A stretch of 64,000 bases of DNA from NCBI RefSeq assembly GCF_016820245.1, contig NZ_JAFCAR010000002.1:1-64000 (forward strand), given 5' to 3'. The stretch comes from Jannaschia sp. Os4. Lineage in GTDB: Bacteria; Pseudomonadota; Alphaproteobacteria; Rhodobacterales; Rhodobacteraceae. Made by a program: the position numbers and the translations under genes. Under the pieces are notes generated by a model that ran no database searches, had not been told where the DNA came from, and saw only the letters and a program-made list of their open reading frames with translations. Below, one piece after another: positions 33,674-43,046 of this stretch (the stretch's first letter is position 1; each line of letters opens with the position of its first letter).

Positions 33674-34562
33674 CACGGATTTACACCCGACCCGCCGCCT
33701 GCCCGATCCGGCGGCTCTCCTCACGCTCATCAAGCCGATCACGTGGTTCCCGCCGATGTGGGCGTTCCTGTGCGGCGCGGTCTCGTCCGGCGGCTCGCTC
33801 GCGGAGGCACCGTGGCTGGTGGCGCTCGGCCTCGTCCTCGCGGGGCCCGTCGTTTGTGGCATGTCGCAAGCGGCGAACGACTGGTGCGACCGCGAGGTCG
33901 ACGCGATCAACGAACCCGACCGCCCGATCCCCTCGGGTCGCGTGCCGGGCCGCTGGGGCTTGTGGGTGGCGCTCGCCATGTCGGCGCTCGGGCTCGCCGT
34001 CGGCGCGCTGCTGGGCCCGTGGGGCTTCGCGGCCACGGCCGTCGCCGTGCTGGCCGCATGGGCCTACTCGGCGGAGCCCGTCCGCCTCAAGCGGAGCGGG
34101 TGGTGGGGGCCGGGCCTCGTGGGCCTGTCCTACGAGACGCTGCCGTGGCTGACCGGCGCCGCCGTGCTGGCGGGCGCGCCGGGCTGGGACGTGGCCGCCG
34201 TCGCCCTGCTGTACGGGATCGGGGCGCACGGGATCATGACGCTTAACGACTTCAAGGCGCTGGAGGGCGACCGCCGGACCGGCGTCGCCTCCCTGCCCGT
34301 GACCCTCGGGCCGGAACGGGCGGCGAAGGTCGCGTGCCTGATGATGGCATGGCCGCAGGTCGTGGTGGTCGCGCTGCTCTGGACGTGGGGCGCGCCCGTC
34401 CACGCGGGGATCGTCGCGCTGCTTGTCCTCGCCCAAGGCGCGGCGATGGCCCGCATGCTTTCCGACCCGAAGCGGTTCGCGCCGTGGTACAACGGCACGG
34501 GCGTGCTGCTGTCGGTCGCGGGGATGATGGTCGCGGCCCTCGCGCTGCGGGGGCTGGCATGA
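33663..34562 (+). CDS. bchG: Bacteriochlorophyll synthase (geranylgeranyl/phytyl transferase)
   Basis: Esterifies bacteriochlorophyllide a with a C20 isoprenoid tail; integral membrane enzyme of the UbiA family. The 299-residue protein has eight to nine hydrophobic segments, the first Asp-rich motif NDWCDREVDAINEPDRPIPSG-like (in parts: NDWCDREVDAINEPDRP near residues 76-92) and the second LNDFKALEGDRRTG near 196-209. It lies 55 bp downstream of ppsR on the same strand and overlaps the following MFS gene by ATGA. The start codon lies inside an inverted repeat. Confidence 0.95.
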   Translation: MSVSTDLHPTRRLPDPAALLTLIKPITWFPPMWAFLCGAVSSGGSLAEAPWLVALGLVLAGPVVCGMSQAANDWCDREVDAINEPDRPIPSGRVPGRWGLWVALAMSALGLAVGALLGPWGFAATAVAVLAAWAYSAEPVRLKRSGWWGPGLVGLSYETLPWLTGAAVLAGAPGWDVAAVALLYGIGAHGIMTLNDFKALEGDRRTGVASLPVTLGPERAAKVACLMMAWPQVVVVALLWTWGAPVHAGIVALLVLAQGAAMARMLSDPKRFAPWYNGTGVLLSVAGMMVAALALRGLA

Positions 34563-35800
34563 GCTGGGGCGCGATCCTCCGCCTCTGCCTGGTCAACGCG
34601 GCGATCGGCGGGATGACGGCGCTTCCCGTGAACCTGTTCAACCGGCTGATGACGGTGGAATTGGCCCTGCCCGCGATCCTGCCCGGCCTGCTGGTCGCGC
34701 TCCACTACGCGGTGCAGCTGTCGCGTCCCGTCTGGGGGCACCGCTCCGACGCGATGGTCGCGCGGACGCCGGTGATCCTGGTCGGGCTGGGCGTGCTCGC
34801 GCTCGGCGTCTGGCTCGCCGCATGGGGCATCGCGCTGGCCGACGGGTCGATGGCCGCCGCGCTCGCCGTCTGGACCGTTGCCTACCTCGCCATCGGCCTC
34901 GGCGTCGGCGCGGCGGGGACGTCGTTCCTCGCGCTGCTCGCCACCGCCGTCCCGGACGCGCGCCGTCCCGCCGCCGCGACGCTCGCGTGGCTCACCCTCA
35001 TCGCCGGGGCCATCGCCGCCTCCATCGGCACGGGCGTCCTGCTGGAGCCCTACGACCCGTCCCGCCTGCTGTGGGTCGTCGCCGCCGTGGTCTGCGCCGC
35101 ATGGCTGCTGGCCCTCCTCGCCGTCGCCGGGATGGAGCGGGCCGACCCCGCGCCCCGGCCCGAGGCCCCGCGCCTGCGTGCCGCCCTCGCCGCGACGTGG
35201 GCTGATCCGGCCGCGCGCCGGTTCACGGGCTTCGTCTTCCTCTCGATCCTCGCCTTCTACCTGTCCGAATTGATCTACGAGCCCTTCGCCGGCCACGTGC
35301 ACGGCCTGTCGCCATCGGACTCCACCAAGATGTCGGGCGCCAAGGACGGTGCGGCCCTGCTCGGGATGATCGGCGCGGGCGTCCTCGCCACCTTCGGCGT
35401 CGGCACCCTCCGCCTCTGGGCCGTCGTGGGCTGCCTCGTCTCCGCCGCCGCGCTGATCGCGTTGGGCGCGGCCCTGCCCCTCATGCCCTCGACCGTGGCG
35501 CTCGGCATCGGCAACGGCCTCTTCGTCGTCGGCGCCATCGGCTCGATGATGCGCCTCGCCTCCGCCCGCGCGGGCGCGGCGGGGACGCGCATGGGCGTGT
35601 TCGGCGCGGCGCAGGCCGTCGCGGCGGGCCTTGCCGGCCTGATCGCGACCGGCACCCTCGACCTCGCCCGCGCGGCCCTGCCCGACGGCACGGCCTACGC
35701 CCTTCTCTTCGGGCTGGAGGCCGCGCTCTTCGCCCTCGCCGCCCTCGTCGCGCTGCGCGTGCTGCGCGCGCCCACCCCCCACGCCGTTCCGGGAGAATGA
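34559..35800 (+). CDS. PucC/BCD-family MFS transporter (bch2/orf428 type)
   Basis: A 413-residue membrane protein with about 12 hydrophobic segments of the same bacteriochlorophyll-delivery family as LhaA, but shorter; NLFNRLMTVELALPA near residues 24-38 is the family signature. In Rhodobacter the gene between bchG and bchP (orf428 or bch2) holds this position. It probably handles pigments or pigment-protein assembly near the enzymes that finish bacteriochlorophyll a (inference). Starts and stops overlap both neighbours by ATGA. Confidence 0.88.
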   Translation: MSWGAILRLCLVNAAIGGMTALPVNLFNRLMTVELALPAILPGLLVALHYAVQLSRPVWGHRSDAMVARTPVILVGLGVLALGVWLAAWGIALADGSMAAALAVWTVAYLAIGLGVGAAGTSFLALLATAVPDARRPAAATLAWLTLIAGAIAASIGTGVLLEPYDPSRLLWVVAAVVCAAWLLALLAVAGMERADPAPRPEAPRLRAALAATWADPAARRFTGFVFLSILAFYLSELIYEPFAGHVHGLSPSDSTKMSGAKDGAALLGMIGAGVLATFGVGTLRLWAVVGCLVSAAALIALGAALPLMPSTVALGIGNGLFVVGAIGSMMRLASARAGAAGTRMGVFGAAQAVAAGLAGLIATGTLDLARAALPDGTAYALLFGLEAALFALAALVALRVLRAPTPHAVPGE

Positions 35801-36975
35801 CCATGCTGGATGTCGTCGTCGTCGGAGGCGGCCCCTGTGGCGCCACCGCAGCCCATGACCTCGCCCGCGCGGGGCACGCCGTCGCGTTCATCGACAAGGC
35901 CGGGCGCATCAAGCCCTGCGGCGGCGCGATCCCGCCCCGCCTGATCCGGGACTTCGACATCCCCGACGAGCAGATCGTCGCCAAGATCAACACCGCGCGC
36001 ATGGTCTCGCCCACGGGGCGGCGCGTGGACATCCCGATCGAGGACGGCTTCGTCGGCATGGTGGACCGCGAGCATTTCGACGAGTTCCTCCGCGTTCGGG
36101 CGGCCGAGGCGGGGGCGATGCGTCATACCGGTACCTTCCTGCGGGTCGAGCGGGGGGACGGCACATGGGTAGTCTACCGGGACAAGGCCTCGGGCGAGGA
36201 GGTGCGCCTTCCCTGCCGCATGGTGATCGGCGCAGACGGCGCGCGGTCCAACGTGGCAAGGCAGGAGGTGCCCGGCGGGCGCGAGATCCCCTACGTGATC
36301 GCCTATCACGAGATCATCGCCGCGCCCGGCAAGGTGGGCGAGTACGACCCCACCCGCTGCGACGTGGTCTACGACGGCGCGATCAGCCCCGACTTCTACG
36401 GCTGGGTCTTCCCCCACGGCGCGCAGGCGAGCGTCGGCATGGGCACCGGCAAGGACGGCGTGGACCTGAAGGCGGCCACCGCGCAGCTGCGCGAGGCGTC
36501 CGGCCTCGCCGGGTGCCAGACGATCCGCAAGGAGGGCGCGCCGATCCCGCTGCGCCCCCTCGATCGGTGGGACAACGGGCGCGACATCGTGCTGGCGGGC
36601 GACGCCGCCGGTGTCGTCGCGCCGTCCTCGGGCGAGGGGATCTACTACGCCATGATGGGCGGGCGCGTCGCGGGGCTCGCGGCCGCCGCCGCGCTGGAGA
36701 AGGGGCCGAAGGCGCTCAAGCTCGCGCGCAAGCTCTTCATGAAGGAGCACAGCCAAGTGTTCCGCGTCCTCGGCGCGATGCAGAACGCCTACTACCGCTC
36801 CGACGAGCGGCGGGAGCGGTTCGTCTCGCTGTGCCACGACGCGGACGTCCAGAAGCTCACCTTCGAGGCCTACATGAACAAGGCGTTGGTCAAGGCGCGG
36901 CCTTGGGCCCATATCAAGATCGGAGCCAAGAACCTCGCGCACCTCGCGGGGATCGTCGCGCCCGACCGGGTCTGA
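35797..36975 (+). CDS. bchP: Geranylgeranyl diphosphate/geranylgeranyl-bacteriochlorophyll reductase
   Basis: Flavin-dependent enzyme that reduces the geranylgeranyl tail of bacteriochlorophyll to phytyl. The 392-residue protein has the FAD GxGxxG-type motif VVGGGPCGATAAHDLARAG near residues 9-27, KPCGGAIPPRL near 43-53 and GDAAGVVAPSSGEGIYYAM near 268-286. It may start at 35797 (overlapping the previous stop) or at the next ATG six bases on. idi follows after 9 bp, linking isoprenoid supply with tail reduction. Confidence 0.96.
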   Translation: MTMLDVVVVGGGPCGATAAHDLARAGHAVAFIDKAGRIKPCGGAIPPRLIRDFDIPDEQIVAKINTARMVSPTGRRVDIPIEDGFVGMVDREHFDEFLRVRAAEAGAMRHTGTFLRVERGDGTWVVYRDKASGEEVRLPCRMVIGADGARSNVARQEVPGGREIPYVIAYHEIIAAPGKVGEYDPTRCDVVYDGAISPDFYGWVFPHGAQASVGMGTGKDGVDLKAATAQLREASGLAGCQTIRKEGAPIPLRPLDRWDNGRDIVLAGDAAGVVAPSSGEGIYYAMMGGRVAGLAAAAALEKGPKALKLARKLFMKEHSQVFRVLGAMQNAYYRSDERRERFVSLCHDADVQKLTFEAYMNKALVKARPWAHIKIGAKNLAHLAGIVAPDRV

Positions 36976-36984
36976 GGGAGAGCC

Positions 36985-37512
36985 ATGTCCGAGATGCTGC
37001 CCGCGTGGGTCGAAGGGACGCTCGTCCCTGTCGAGAAGCTGGAGGTCCACCGCCGCGGCCTACGCCACAAGGCGATCAGCGTCTTTGTAATCGACGGGCC
37101 ACGCACGCTGCTCCAGCGCCGCGCGCTGTCGAAGTACCACACGCCCGGCCTCTGGGCGAACACCTGCTGCACCCATCCGCGCATGGACGAGACCGGCGCC
37201 GCCTGCGCCGCCCGCCGCCTGCGCGAGGAACTGGGCATCGAAGGCTTGGACCTGACCCCGCGCGATACGATCGAGTACCGCGCGGAGGTCGGCGGCGGAC
37301 TGGTCGAGCACGAGGTGGTGGAGCTGTTCACCGCCGAGGTCGACGCCGCGGCGCTCCGCATGGACCTCAACCCGGACGAGGTCTGCGAGACGCGCTGGAT
37401 CGCCCTGCCCGATCTTGAGGCCGAGGTCGCGGCCCACCCCGAGCGTTTCACGCCGTGGCTCCGCATCTACCTCGCCGACCACGCCGAGCGCCTCTTCGGC
37501 ACCATCGCCTAG
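36985..37512 (+). CDS. idi: Isopentenyl-diphosphate delta-isomerase (type I)
   Basis: Interconverts IPP and DMAPP, feeding carotenoid and phytyl synthesis. The 175-residue Nudix-fold protein has the catalytic Cys motif NTCCTHPR near residues 53-60, the Nudix-like RRLREELGIEG near 73-83 and the catalytic Glu region EVVELFTAEVD. It is the last gene of the plus-strand ppaA-to-idi block and converges on pufC across 198 bp containing strong hairpins. The Rhodobacter clusters carry idi at the same place. Confidence 0.95.
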   Translation: MSEMLPAWVEGTLVPVEKLEVHRRGLRHKAISVFVIDGPRTLLQRRALSKYHTPGLWANTCCTHPRMDETGAACAARRLREELGIEGLDLTPRDTIEYRAEVGGGLVEHEVVELFTAEVDAAALRMDLNPDEVCETRWIALPDLEAEVAAHPERFTPWLRIYLADHAERLFGTIA

Positions 37513-37610
37513 CCCTCCGTCCCCGCGGAACGCGCGCGGGGGCCGGACCGGCGTCCCGGTCGGGCGGAGCGCCCGCCATGCGGCGACCACGACCCCTTTG
37601 GACGAAAGAG

Positions 37611-37702
37611 GCGCGCGGGTGGGGACCCGCGCGCCAGTCCGGACCGTCGATGGGGACGAGCGGTCCGGGGACCGTCCGCGCGGCGGTTGGAACCGCGCGG
37701 AC
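37611..37702. terminator. Hairpin array between idi and pufC
   Basis: Three perfect stems occur in series. GCGCGCGGGT (37611-37620) pairs with ACCCGCGCGC (37625-37634). CCGGACCG (37639-37646) pairs with CGGTCCGG (37661-37668). GTCCGCGCGG (37674-37683) pairs with CCGCGCGGAC (37693-37702). The last lies 8 bp past the pufC stop. They most likely terminate or protect the 3' ends of the puf mRNA and of the convergent idi transcript. Nothing else is recognisable between 37513 and 37710. Confidence 0.7.
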
Positions 37703-37710
37703 GAGAGCGT

Positions 37711-38847
37711 CTAGTTGGAGGCCTGCTCGACCAGCGAGTAGTCCGGCTCGCCCGTCGTCGCGAGCTCGGGCCAGTCCGCGATGACGTTCAGACCCTGCAT
37801 CGGCTTGTTGTAGCCCTTGTGGCAGGTCTTGCAGGCGGCCTTGGGCGCGTCGGCATAGACCGGCCCGAGGCGGTGCGGCGGATACACGTCGCCCAGCGGC
37901 TCGAGGTAGACGTTGTTGAGATCCTGCACCATCAGGATCGCCAGCGACGCGTTCGACCATTGCGGCGTGAACTGCTCGGGATCGTAGAACGCCCTGCTGT
38001 TGTGGCAGAACACGCAGTTCACCCCGAGCGAGTTGGCGAAATAGTTCATCAGGCTGAACGTCCGCTCGGTGTGCTGCCAGTCCTGGCTGTCCTCGTCGGC
38101 AGGCCAGACCTCCACGCGGGATTCCAGATCGTGCACCGCGATCTGCGCGTCGTTGTAGAGGTACTGGTAGAGCGCGTCCGACGGCAGCGAGGTGTATTGC
38201 GACTGGACGGTCGCCCGGTTCTGGACGCCCGACCACCCCTCGAAGGAGCGCACGGTCGGATCGACCCGGAACCAGATGTCCGACGGCACGTGCTCGCCGC
38301 GGTGGCAGGTGTAGCAGTTCACCCCGACCTCGGCGTTGTAGTTCACGTGGCCGGACCATTCCTCGTTGATGACCTGGGTCATCTGAATCATCCGGCGCGA
38401 CACCACCTTGGTGTAGATGTTGTCGGGCGCGTAGATCCCCTCGTCCGCCTGCGCGTGGCAGTAGGCGCAGCCCTCGTCCGGGCTGACCCACTGGGTCATC
38501 GCGTTCATCAGGCGCAGGAAGTTGCCCTCGGTGAGGTTCCCGAGCACCTGGACGTTCTTGTAGACCTCGCCGGCCAGCGGCTCGCCCACCTCGGGGGGAT
38601 AGGGCGCCTCGGTGTAGTAGTCGGCGATCGTCGGGTCGGCGGCGGCGACGCTGGACTCGAAGTCGGTCACCACCATCCCGATGCCCGGCGGGCCGGTCTG
38701 GATCGAGGTCGTGGCGAAGGGCTGCCCCCATTGCACCAGCAGCGCGGCGGCGACGACGGCGCCCCCCAGCGTGCCTACCGCGATGGCGGGCACGTAGATG
38801 TTGGTGGGGTTGCGGCTATTCCAGTCGTTGAACCAGCGGGGAAACAT
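37711..38847 (-). CDS. pufC: Reaction-centre tetraheme cytochrome subunit
   Basis: Periplasmic cytochrome subunit that reduces the photo-oxidised special pair. The 378-residue protein has an N-terminal membrane segment (near residues 19-40) and four c-type heme motifs: CAYCH (127-131), CYTCH (178-182), CVFCH (278-282) and CKTCH (339-343). There is no lipoprotein Cys near the start, so it appears anchored by an uncleaved helix. The start overlaps the pufM stop by one base. It ends the crtE-to-pufC superoperon. Confidence 0.96.
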   Translation of the reverse strand: MFPRWFNDWNSRNPTNIYVPAIAVGTLGGAVVAAALLVQWGQPFATTSIQTGPPGIGMVVTDFESSVAAADPTIADYYTEAPYPPEVGEPLAGEVYKNVQVLGNLTEGNFLRLMNAMTQWVSPDEGCAYCHAQADEGIYAPDNIYTKVVSRRMIQMTQVINEEWSGHVNYNAEVGVNCYTCHRGEHVPSDIWFRVDPTVRSFEGWSGVQNRATVQSQYTSLPSDALYQYLYNDAQIAVHDLESRVEVWPADEDSQDWQHTERTFSLMNYFANSLGVNCVFCHNSRAFYDPEQFTPQWSNASLAILMVQDLNNVYLEPLGDVYPPHRLGPVYADAPKAACKTCHKGYNKPMQGLNVIADWPELATTGEPDYSLVEQASN

Positions 38848-39845
38848 CAGAGGCCCTCCAGTTGGGCTTGGGGATACCCCTCGCCGTAGAACTCGTAGCC
38901 GTAGGGCTCGAGGTAGGTCGGCGCGAAGTGGTGCTCCTGGGCCCAGATGAACCAGTTGTCGACGACGGTTCCCGTCAGGAGGATGCCGATGCCGCCGGTG
39001 ATCGGGGTCAAGACCGCGAACCACCACGCCCAGCGGTGGATGCCCTCCATCGTGGCGTTGAACCCCATGGTCCAGCGCCAGAACAGCGAGGCGCGCTCCG
39101 TGGCCGTGCCGCGATCGTAGATCTGCTCCAGCTCCCGGTCCGCGCCGTAGCGGGTGCAGGCGAGGATCGTCGCGCCGTGCATCGCGAAGAGCAGCACCGA
39201 GCCGTAGAGGAACACGATGCTCAGGCAGTGGAACGGGTTGTAGTAGAGGTTGCCGTAGCGGATCGAGAACGCCGTGGTCCAGTCGAGGTGCGGGAAGATC
39301 CCGTAGGGCACCATCTCGGACCAGGACCCCATCAGGATGGGCCGGAACAGGCCCAGCACGAGGAACAGCCAGATCGCGGCGAGGAAGGCGTAGGCGACGT
39401 GCTTGCCCATGCGGTGCTGGCGCGCCAGCGAGTAGGACCGCAGCCACCACGACATGACCGACACGAGCAGCAGGAAGCTGGCGATCATGTACCAGCCCCC
39501 GTCGTGCAGCGGTGGCATCGTCAGCCCGTATTCGGGCGAGGGCGGCTCCAGCGCCAGCCAGAAGAGCTGCCGCAGGAACTCCGGGATCGACCATCCCACC
39601 TGGGACAGCATGTTGAAGCCGATGATGTTCAGCCACAGCGTCCCGGTCACGAGGCTGACGACCCCGTAGATGCCGAGGTGGATCGGGCCGAGCTGCGCGT
39701 TGCCGACCCAGCCGATCAGCGTCGAGAATCCCGCGCGCGGCAGGCGCTCGTGCGCCATCGGCTCGCCCGAGTCGATGCCCATCTCGGGCGGACCCTGGAC
39801 TTGGAACTGGGTGAAGATGTTCTGGTATTCAGGCCACATGCTCAT
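38847..39845 (-). CDS. pufM: Photosynthetic reaction centre M subunit
   Basis: Core transmembrane subunit binding bacteriochlorophylls, bacteriopheophytin and QA. The 332-residue protein has five membrane helices; the special-pair/accessory His region ([18 protein letters not shown]) and the non-heme iron His residues (in EGIHRWAWW) are visible. Its C-terminus extends past the pufX-type M subunit (about 307 residues), as seen in species with pufC. The start may be at 39845 or at the second ATG six bases on. It lies 3 bp after pufL. Confidence 0.97.
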   Translation of the reverse strand: MSMWPEYQNIFTQFQVQGPPEMGIDSGEPMAHERLPRAGFSTLIGWVGNAQLGPIHLGIYGVVSLVTGTLWLNIIGFNMLSQVGWSIPEFLRQLFWLALEPPSPEYGLTMPPLHDGGWYMIASFLLLVSVMSWWLRSYSLARQHRMGKHVAYAFLAAIWLFLVLGLFRPILMGSWSEMVPYGIFPHLDWTTAFSIRYGNLYYNPFHCLSIVFLYGSVLLFAMHGATILACTRYGADRELEQIYDRGTATERASLFWRWTMGFNATMEGIHRWAWWFAVLTPITGGIGILLTGTVVDNWFIWAQEHHFAPTYLEPYGYEFYGEGYPQAQLEGL

Positions 39846-39848
39846 GGA

Positions 39849-40709
39849 TCACATCCCCTCCAGTCGGGCGGCCGGGTTGTCGGGCGTCGGCCAGATCGGA
39901 AGCTCCAGCCACCACGCCCACCACTCGGGCCAGCCTTGGGTCCAGAGCGGGCCGCTGATGATGATGCAGACCGCGCTCCAGAAGCCCGCGTTGATCGCCA
40001 GCAGGAAGCCGACGCGGTGGATGCCCAGCGTGCCGACCGAGTAGCCGATGAAGTCGCGGAAGAACGTGTCCTCGTGATCCGGCAGCTTGGCCAGCTCCCC
40101 CTTCTCGGGGTTGGCCGCCGACAGGATCAGCGCCCCGTGCAGCGCGAGCGCGAGCGTGGTCGTGAAGAACAGCGTCACGGCCAGCATGTGCGCCGGGTTG
40201 TAGTGGAAGTGGAGGTAGGCGTAGCCCGTGTTCGACACCCAATCGAGATGGCTGAAGATGCCATAGGGGAAGGCGTGGCCCCACGCGCCGAGCAGCACGG
40301 GGCGGAACACGTTCAGCGTCACGAAGGCGAAGATCGCGACGCCGAAGGCGAAGGGGACGTGGTAGCCCATGCCCAGCTTGCGGCAGATCTCCACCTCGCG
40401 CAGCGCCCACGAGACGAAGGCGCCCACGGCGCAGATCGTGATGACCTGCCACAGCCCCCCGTCCTTGAGCGGCGCGAGTCCAAGGCCATAGGCGATGTCG
40501 GGCGCTTGGATGTGGATCAGCCACGGGTTGAAGGTGCCCTGCCACGAGGCGCCGATCAGGATCAGGATCGTGCCGAGGGCGGCGAAGAACATCGTCGTTA
40601 CGCCGAAGAAACCGACGTAGAAGGGCCCGACCCAGAAATCGAACAGGTCCCCCCCCACCAGCGTCCCGCCTCGGACGCGGTATTTTCTCTCGAAGCTCAG
40701 CAAGGCCAT
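39849..40709 (-). CDS. pufL: Photosynthetic reaction centre L subunit
   Basis: Core subunit partner of PufM, holding the active electron-transfer branch and QB. The 286-residue protein has five membrane helices; [20 protein letters not shown] is the typical N-terminus, and [18 protein letters not shown] carries the special-pair-side His. It follows pufA across a 103-bp spacer containing a strong hairpin, the usual device giving more pufBA than pufLM mRNA. Confidence 0.97.
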   Translation of the reverse strand: MALLSFERKYRVRGGTLVGGDLFDFWVGPFYVGFFGVTTMFFAALGTILILIGASWQGTFNPWLIHIQAPDIAYGLGLAPLKDGGLWQVITICAVGAFVSWALREVEICRKLGMGYHVPFAFGVAIFAFVTLNVFRPVLLGAWGHAFPYGIFSHLDWVSNTGYAYLHFHYNPAHMLAVTLFFTTTLALALHGALILSAANPEKGELAKLPDHEDTFFRDFIGYSVGTLGIHRVGFLLAINAGFWSAVCIIISGPLWTQGWPEWWAWWLELPIWPTPDNPAARLEGM

Positions 40710-40780
40710 GGCTGCTCTCCTCCGCGGTTGGCGCGACGGATCACGGGGACTCCGGTTCCGGTCGGCGTGTGTCTGGGATG

Positions 40781-40806
40781 GGGCGGGCCACCGGGGCGGC
40801 CCGCCC
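40781..40806 (-). other. pufA-pufL intercistronic mRNA hairpin
   Basis: GGGCGGGCC (40781-40789) pairs perfectly with GGCCCGCCC (40798-40806) around eight bases. It lies 7 bp past the pufA stop in the direction of transcription. In Rhodobacter, hairpins at this site protect the 3' end of the processed pufBA mRNA and set the LH1 to reaction centre ratio; the same role is inferred here. Confidence 0.75.
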
Positions 40807-40812
40807 GGTGGT

Positions 40813-40989
40813 TCACTCGACGTCGAGGGCCGTGAGGCGCTCGAGCTGGCTCAGTTCGAACCAGTTGAAGCCGTCGTAGGACAGCAGCACGAGGTGGATC
40901 ATCACGGCGAGGAGGAACAGGAACACGCCCTGCGCCACGAACACCCGCCGGGGGTCGAAGACCAACCAGATCTTGTAGAATCTGCTCAT
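40813..40989 (-). CDS. pufA: Light-harvesting LH1 alpha polypeptide
   Basis: A 58-residue single-helix antenna protein read directly from the minus strand: [20 protein letters not shown], a hydrophobic helix with the bacteriochlorophyll-ligating His in [10 protein letters not shown] (His32), then [10 protein letters not shown]. It forms the LH1 ring with PufB around the reaction centre. Start follows the pufB stop by one base with a GGGGTG run just upstream. Length matches LH1 alpha. Confidence 0.96.
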   Translation of the reverse strand: MSRFYKIWLVFDPRRVFVAQGVFLFLLAVMIHLVLLSYDGFNWFELSQLERLTALDVE

Positions 40990-40990
40990 G

Positions 40991-41152
40991 TCACACCCCG
41001 AAGTTGAACCAAGGGAAGACGAAGTAGGTCAGGATGTGCGCGACCACGGCGACGGCCGTGAAAAGCATGGCCCCGCTGATGTAGACCGCGTGCAGTTCCT
41101 GCGCCTGCTCGTCTGTCAGACCCGTGAAGGACAGGTCGGTTCTGTCAGTCAT
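40991..41152 (-). CDS. pufB: Light-harvesting LH1 beta polypeptide
   Basis: A 53-residue antenna protein: [20 protein letters not shown] at the N-terminus, then a helix with the ligating His in [14 protein letters not shown] (His42). It pairs with PufA in LH1. The ATG at 41152 was chosen because GGAGGAG lies about 8 bp upstream and the N-terminus matches PufB proteins; the open frame upstream to 41224 lacks similarity. Confidence 0.96.
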   Translation of the reverse strand: MTDRTDLSFTGLTDEQAQELHAVYISGAMLFTAVAVVAHILTYFVFPWFNFGV

Positions 41153-41200
41153 TGGAAGTCTCCTCCAACTGACGCCGCACACCCTGCGGCCGGGCCCCGA

Positions 41201-41342
41201 CGCGGGCTCATCCCGCGCCGGCATTCCACCTCCCTCGGGCCGGGTCTGAATCCGGCCCTCCGTCGGCGAAGCCCGGCCCCCCTCCCCCGCCGGTCTCGCG
41301 GGAGAGGGGCCGCTATGTCTCGTCCCGGGCCTGGCCCGGGAC
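41201..41342. other. Hairpin-rich spacer between pufQ and pufB
   Basis: The 203-bp gap 41153-41355 holds no gene. CGCGGG (41201-41206) pairs with CCCGCG (41212-41217). A G/C-rich imperfect stem occupies about 41278-41312. GTCCCGGGCC (41322-41331) pairs perfectly with GGCCCGGGAC (41333-41342). The last resembles dispersed CCCGGG palindromes of Rhodobacteraceae. These may mark a processing point between pufQ and pufBA mRNA. Confidence 0.5.
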
Positions 41343-41355
41343 CTCGATCATCCGC

Positions 41356-41580
41356 TCAGATCGAGCAGATCATCGTGGTCACGTCCCGCGCGCGGCGCCG
41401 GGCATCGTCGAGGATGCCGGGCCGGGGCGAGGGGTCGCTGGTGATCGTCGCCACGGTCGCGCGCAGCAGGGCGCCGGGCAGGGCCAGCGCGAAGATCGGG
41501 ACGAAGTAGGCCCGGTACTCCAGCGAGCGGTGGCTCACGTCGCGCCGCATCCGCGGGGCGTTCGAGGTGAAATCGGCCAT
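41356..41580 (-). CDS. pufQ: PufQ, bacteriochlorophyll synthesis/assembly protein
   Basis: A 74-residue protein with one hydrophobic helix after the conserved HRSLEYRAYFVPIFALALP segment (near residues 17-35). PufQ is needed for normal bacteriochlorophyll levels in Rhodobacter, perhaps as a pigment or porphyrin carrier to the membrane. Its position between bchZ and pufB is standard. The start ATG overlaps the bchZ TGA by one base. Confidence 0.9.
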   Translation of the reverse strand: MADFTSNAPRMRRDVSHRSLEYRAYFVPIFALALPGALLRATVATITSDPSPRPGILDDARRRARDVTTMICSI

Positions 41581-43046
41581 CAGGCGTCCTCCTCTTGGTG
41601 GCGGGGATCGTCGCCCAAGGCGGCGACGGTGTCGGCGTCCACACGGTCAAAGCCCGCCGCCTCGGCGGCACGCTCGGCGGCGTCGCGCAGGTTCTTCGCT
41701 GCGCTGATCCGGGTGAGGACGGGATGGGTCGCCACGATCCGCTCCAAGAGGGCGGAGGCTTCGGCGTCCCAAGCGAGGGGCGCGCGCGCGGGCGTGGCGG
41801 GGCCGGCGTCCAGCTTGGACGCCAGCGGGATCACGTGGAACAGCGCGTCGAACAGGCCGTTGCACACCTCCTGCAATAGGTAGGTCGCGCCCGCGTAGCC
41901 CATGAAGGGCGTCCCCGTGGCGCGCCGGATGGCCGCGCCGGGGAAGCTCGCCGGGATGAAGGTCGGCGCGGGGCCGTGCCCGCCTGCCAGCTCGGCGAGG
42001 TACATCTTCTCGTTGATCGACCCCAGCAGCACCGTGGGCCGGTGCGCCGCGACCATCTCGCGGACGCGGTCGTTGTCGGTCTTGGTGCCCGCGCTGCGCG
42101 ACACGGCGAAGGCGCAGGGCAGCCCGAGGTCGACCTCGAGGAACTTGCGGATTCCGCGGGCATAGGTCTCGGTCGCCACCACGCCGAACGACGCCGTCGC
42201 GAAGAAGTCCTGCGTCACCGACCGCCACAGGTCCCAGACGGGCTTGAGCGTCGAATGCTTTTCGCGGGCGATGAACGGCTCGGGGTCCAGCCCCAGCATC
42301 GACCCCAGCTCCCGCAGGAACAGCGTCGTCGACTTCACGCCCACCGGCGCCTGCAGGTAGGGCTTGCCCAGCACCTCGCACAGGCCGCGCCCGAACTCGC
42401 GATACATCACCACGTTGGCGTCCGCGTTCACGAGGTTCCGCATCTCGGCCAGATGGGCGCCCATGGGATAGACCATGTTCACCTCGGCCCCGATGCCTTC
42501 GACGAGGCGGCGGATCTCGGCGAGGTCCGAGGGCATGTTGAAGGTGCCGTACATCGGCCCGAGGATGTTCACGCGGGGCGCAGCGCCCTCGGGCCGCGCG
42601 ACCTCCTTGGGCATCCGGCCCTTGGTCATCCCGAACTCGGTGAACGCCCACGTCATGGCGCGGTCGGCGGCCTGCCACTGGTCCTCGTCGATGGTGCGGG
42701 GCAGGAACCGTTGGATGTTGGTCCCCTCGGGCGTCACGCCCCCGCCGATCATCTCGGCGATAGAGCCGGTCACGACGACCGCCGGCAGCGCGGGGTCCAG
42801 CGTCCCCCACGCGCGCTTCATCGCGCCCTCGGTCCCGTCGCGGCCCAACTCCTCCTCGCCCAAGCCGGTCGTGACGATCGGCAACTCGTGCGGCGGCAGC
42901 CCGTCGGTGTAGTGCAGCACGGAGGTCACGGGCAGGTTCTCGCAGCCCACCGGCCCGTCGATGACCACCTGCAGCCCCTTGAGCGCGCAGAACGCATAGA
43001 CGGCGCCCCAGTAGCCCCCGGCCCGATCATGATCCTGGATCAGCAT
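41580..43046 (-). CDS. bchZ: Chlorophyllide a reductase, Z subunit
   Basis: NifK-like subunit of the nitrogenase-like enzyme that reduces ring B of chlorophyllide, with BchX and BchY. The 488-residue product has [20 protein letters not shown] near residues 37-56 with FeS-ligand Cys, and a C-terminal [22 protein letters not shown] segment (in parts: [16 protein letters not shown]). The start is coupled to bchY by a one-base stop/start overlap, and its stop overlaps pufQ. Its 3' half probably contains the puf promoter as in Rhodobacter (inference). Confidence 0.96.
   Translation of the reverse strand: MLIQDHDRAGGYWGAVYAFCALKGLQVVIDGPVGCENLPVTSVLHYTDGLPPHELPIVTTGLGEEELGRDGTEGAMKRAWGTLDPALPAVVVTGSIAEMIGGGVTPEGTNIQRFLPRTIDEDQWQAADRAMTWAFTEFGMTKGRMPKEVARPEGAAPRVNILGPMYGTFNMPSDLAEIRRLVEGIGAEVNMVYPMGAHLAEMRNLVNADANVVMYREFGRGLCEVLGKPYLQAPVGVKSTTLFLRELGSMLGLDPEPFIAREKHSTLKPVWDLWRSVTQDFFATASFGVVATETYARGIRKFLEVDLGLPCAFAVSRSAGTKTDNDRVREMVAAHRPTVLLGSINEKMYLAELAGGHGPAPTFIPASFPGAAIRRATGTPFMGYAGATYLLQEVCNGLFDALFHVIPLASKLDAGPATPARAPLAWDAEASALLERIVATHPVLTRISAAKNLRDAAERAAEAAGFDRVDADTVAALGDDPRHQEEDA

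Noticed and set aside
37513-37710. pufX gene after pufM/pufC
   Set aside because: No small open frame with a PufX-like helix is present; the space is taken by hairpins, and pufC follows pufM as in pufX-less species.
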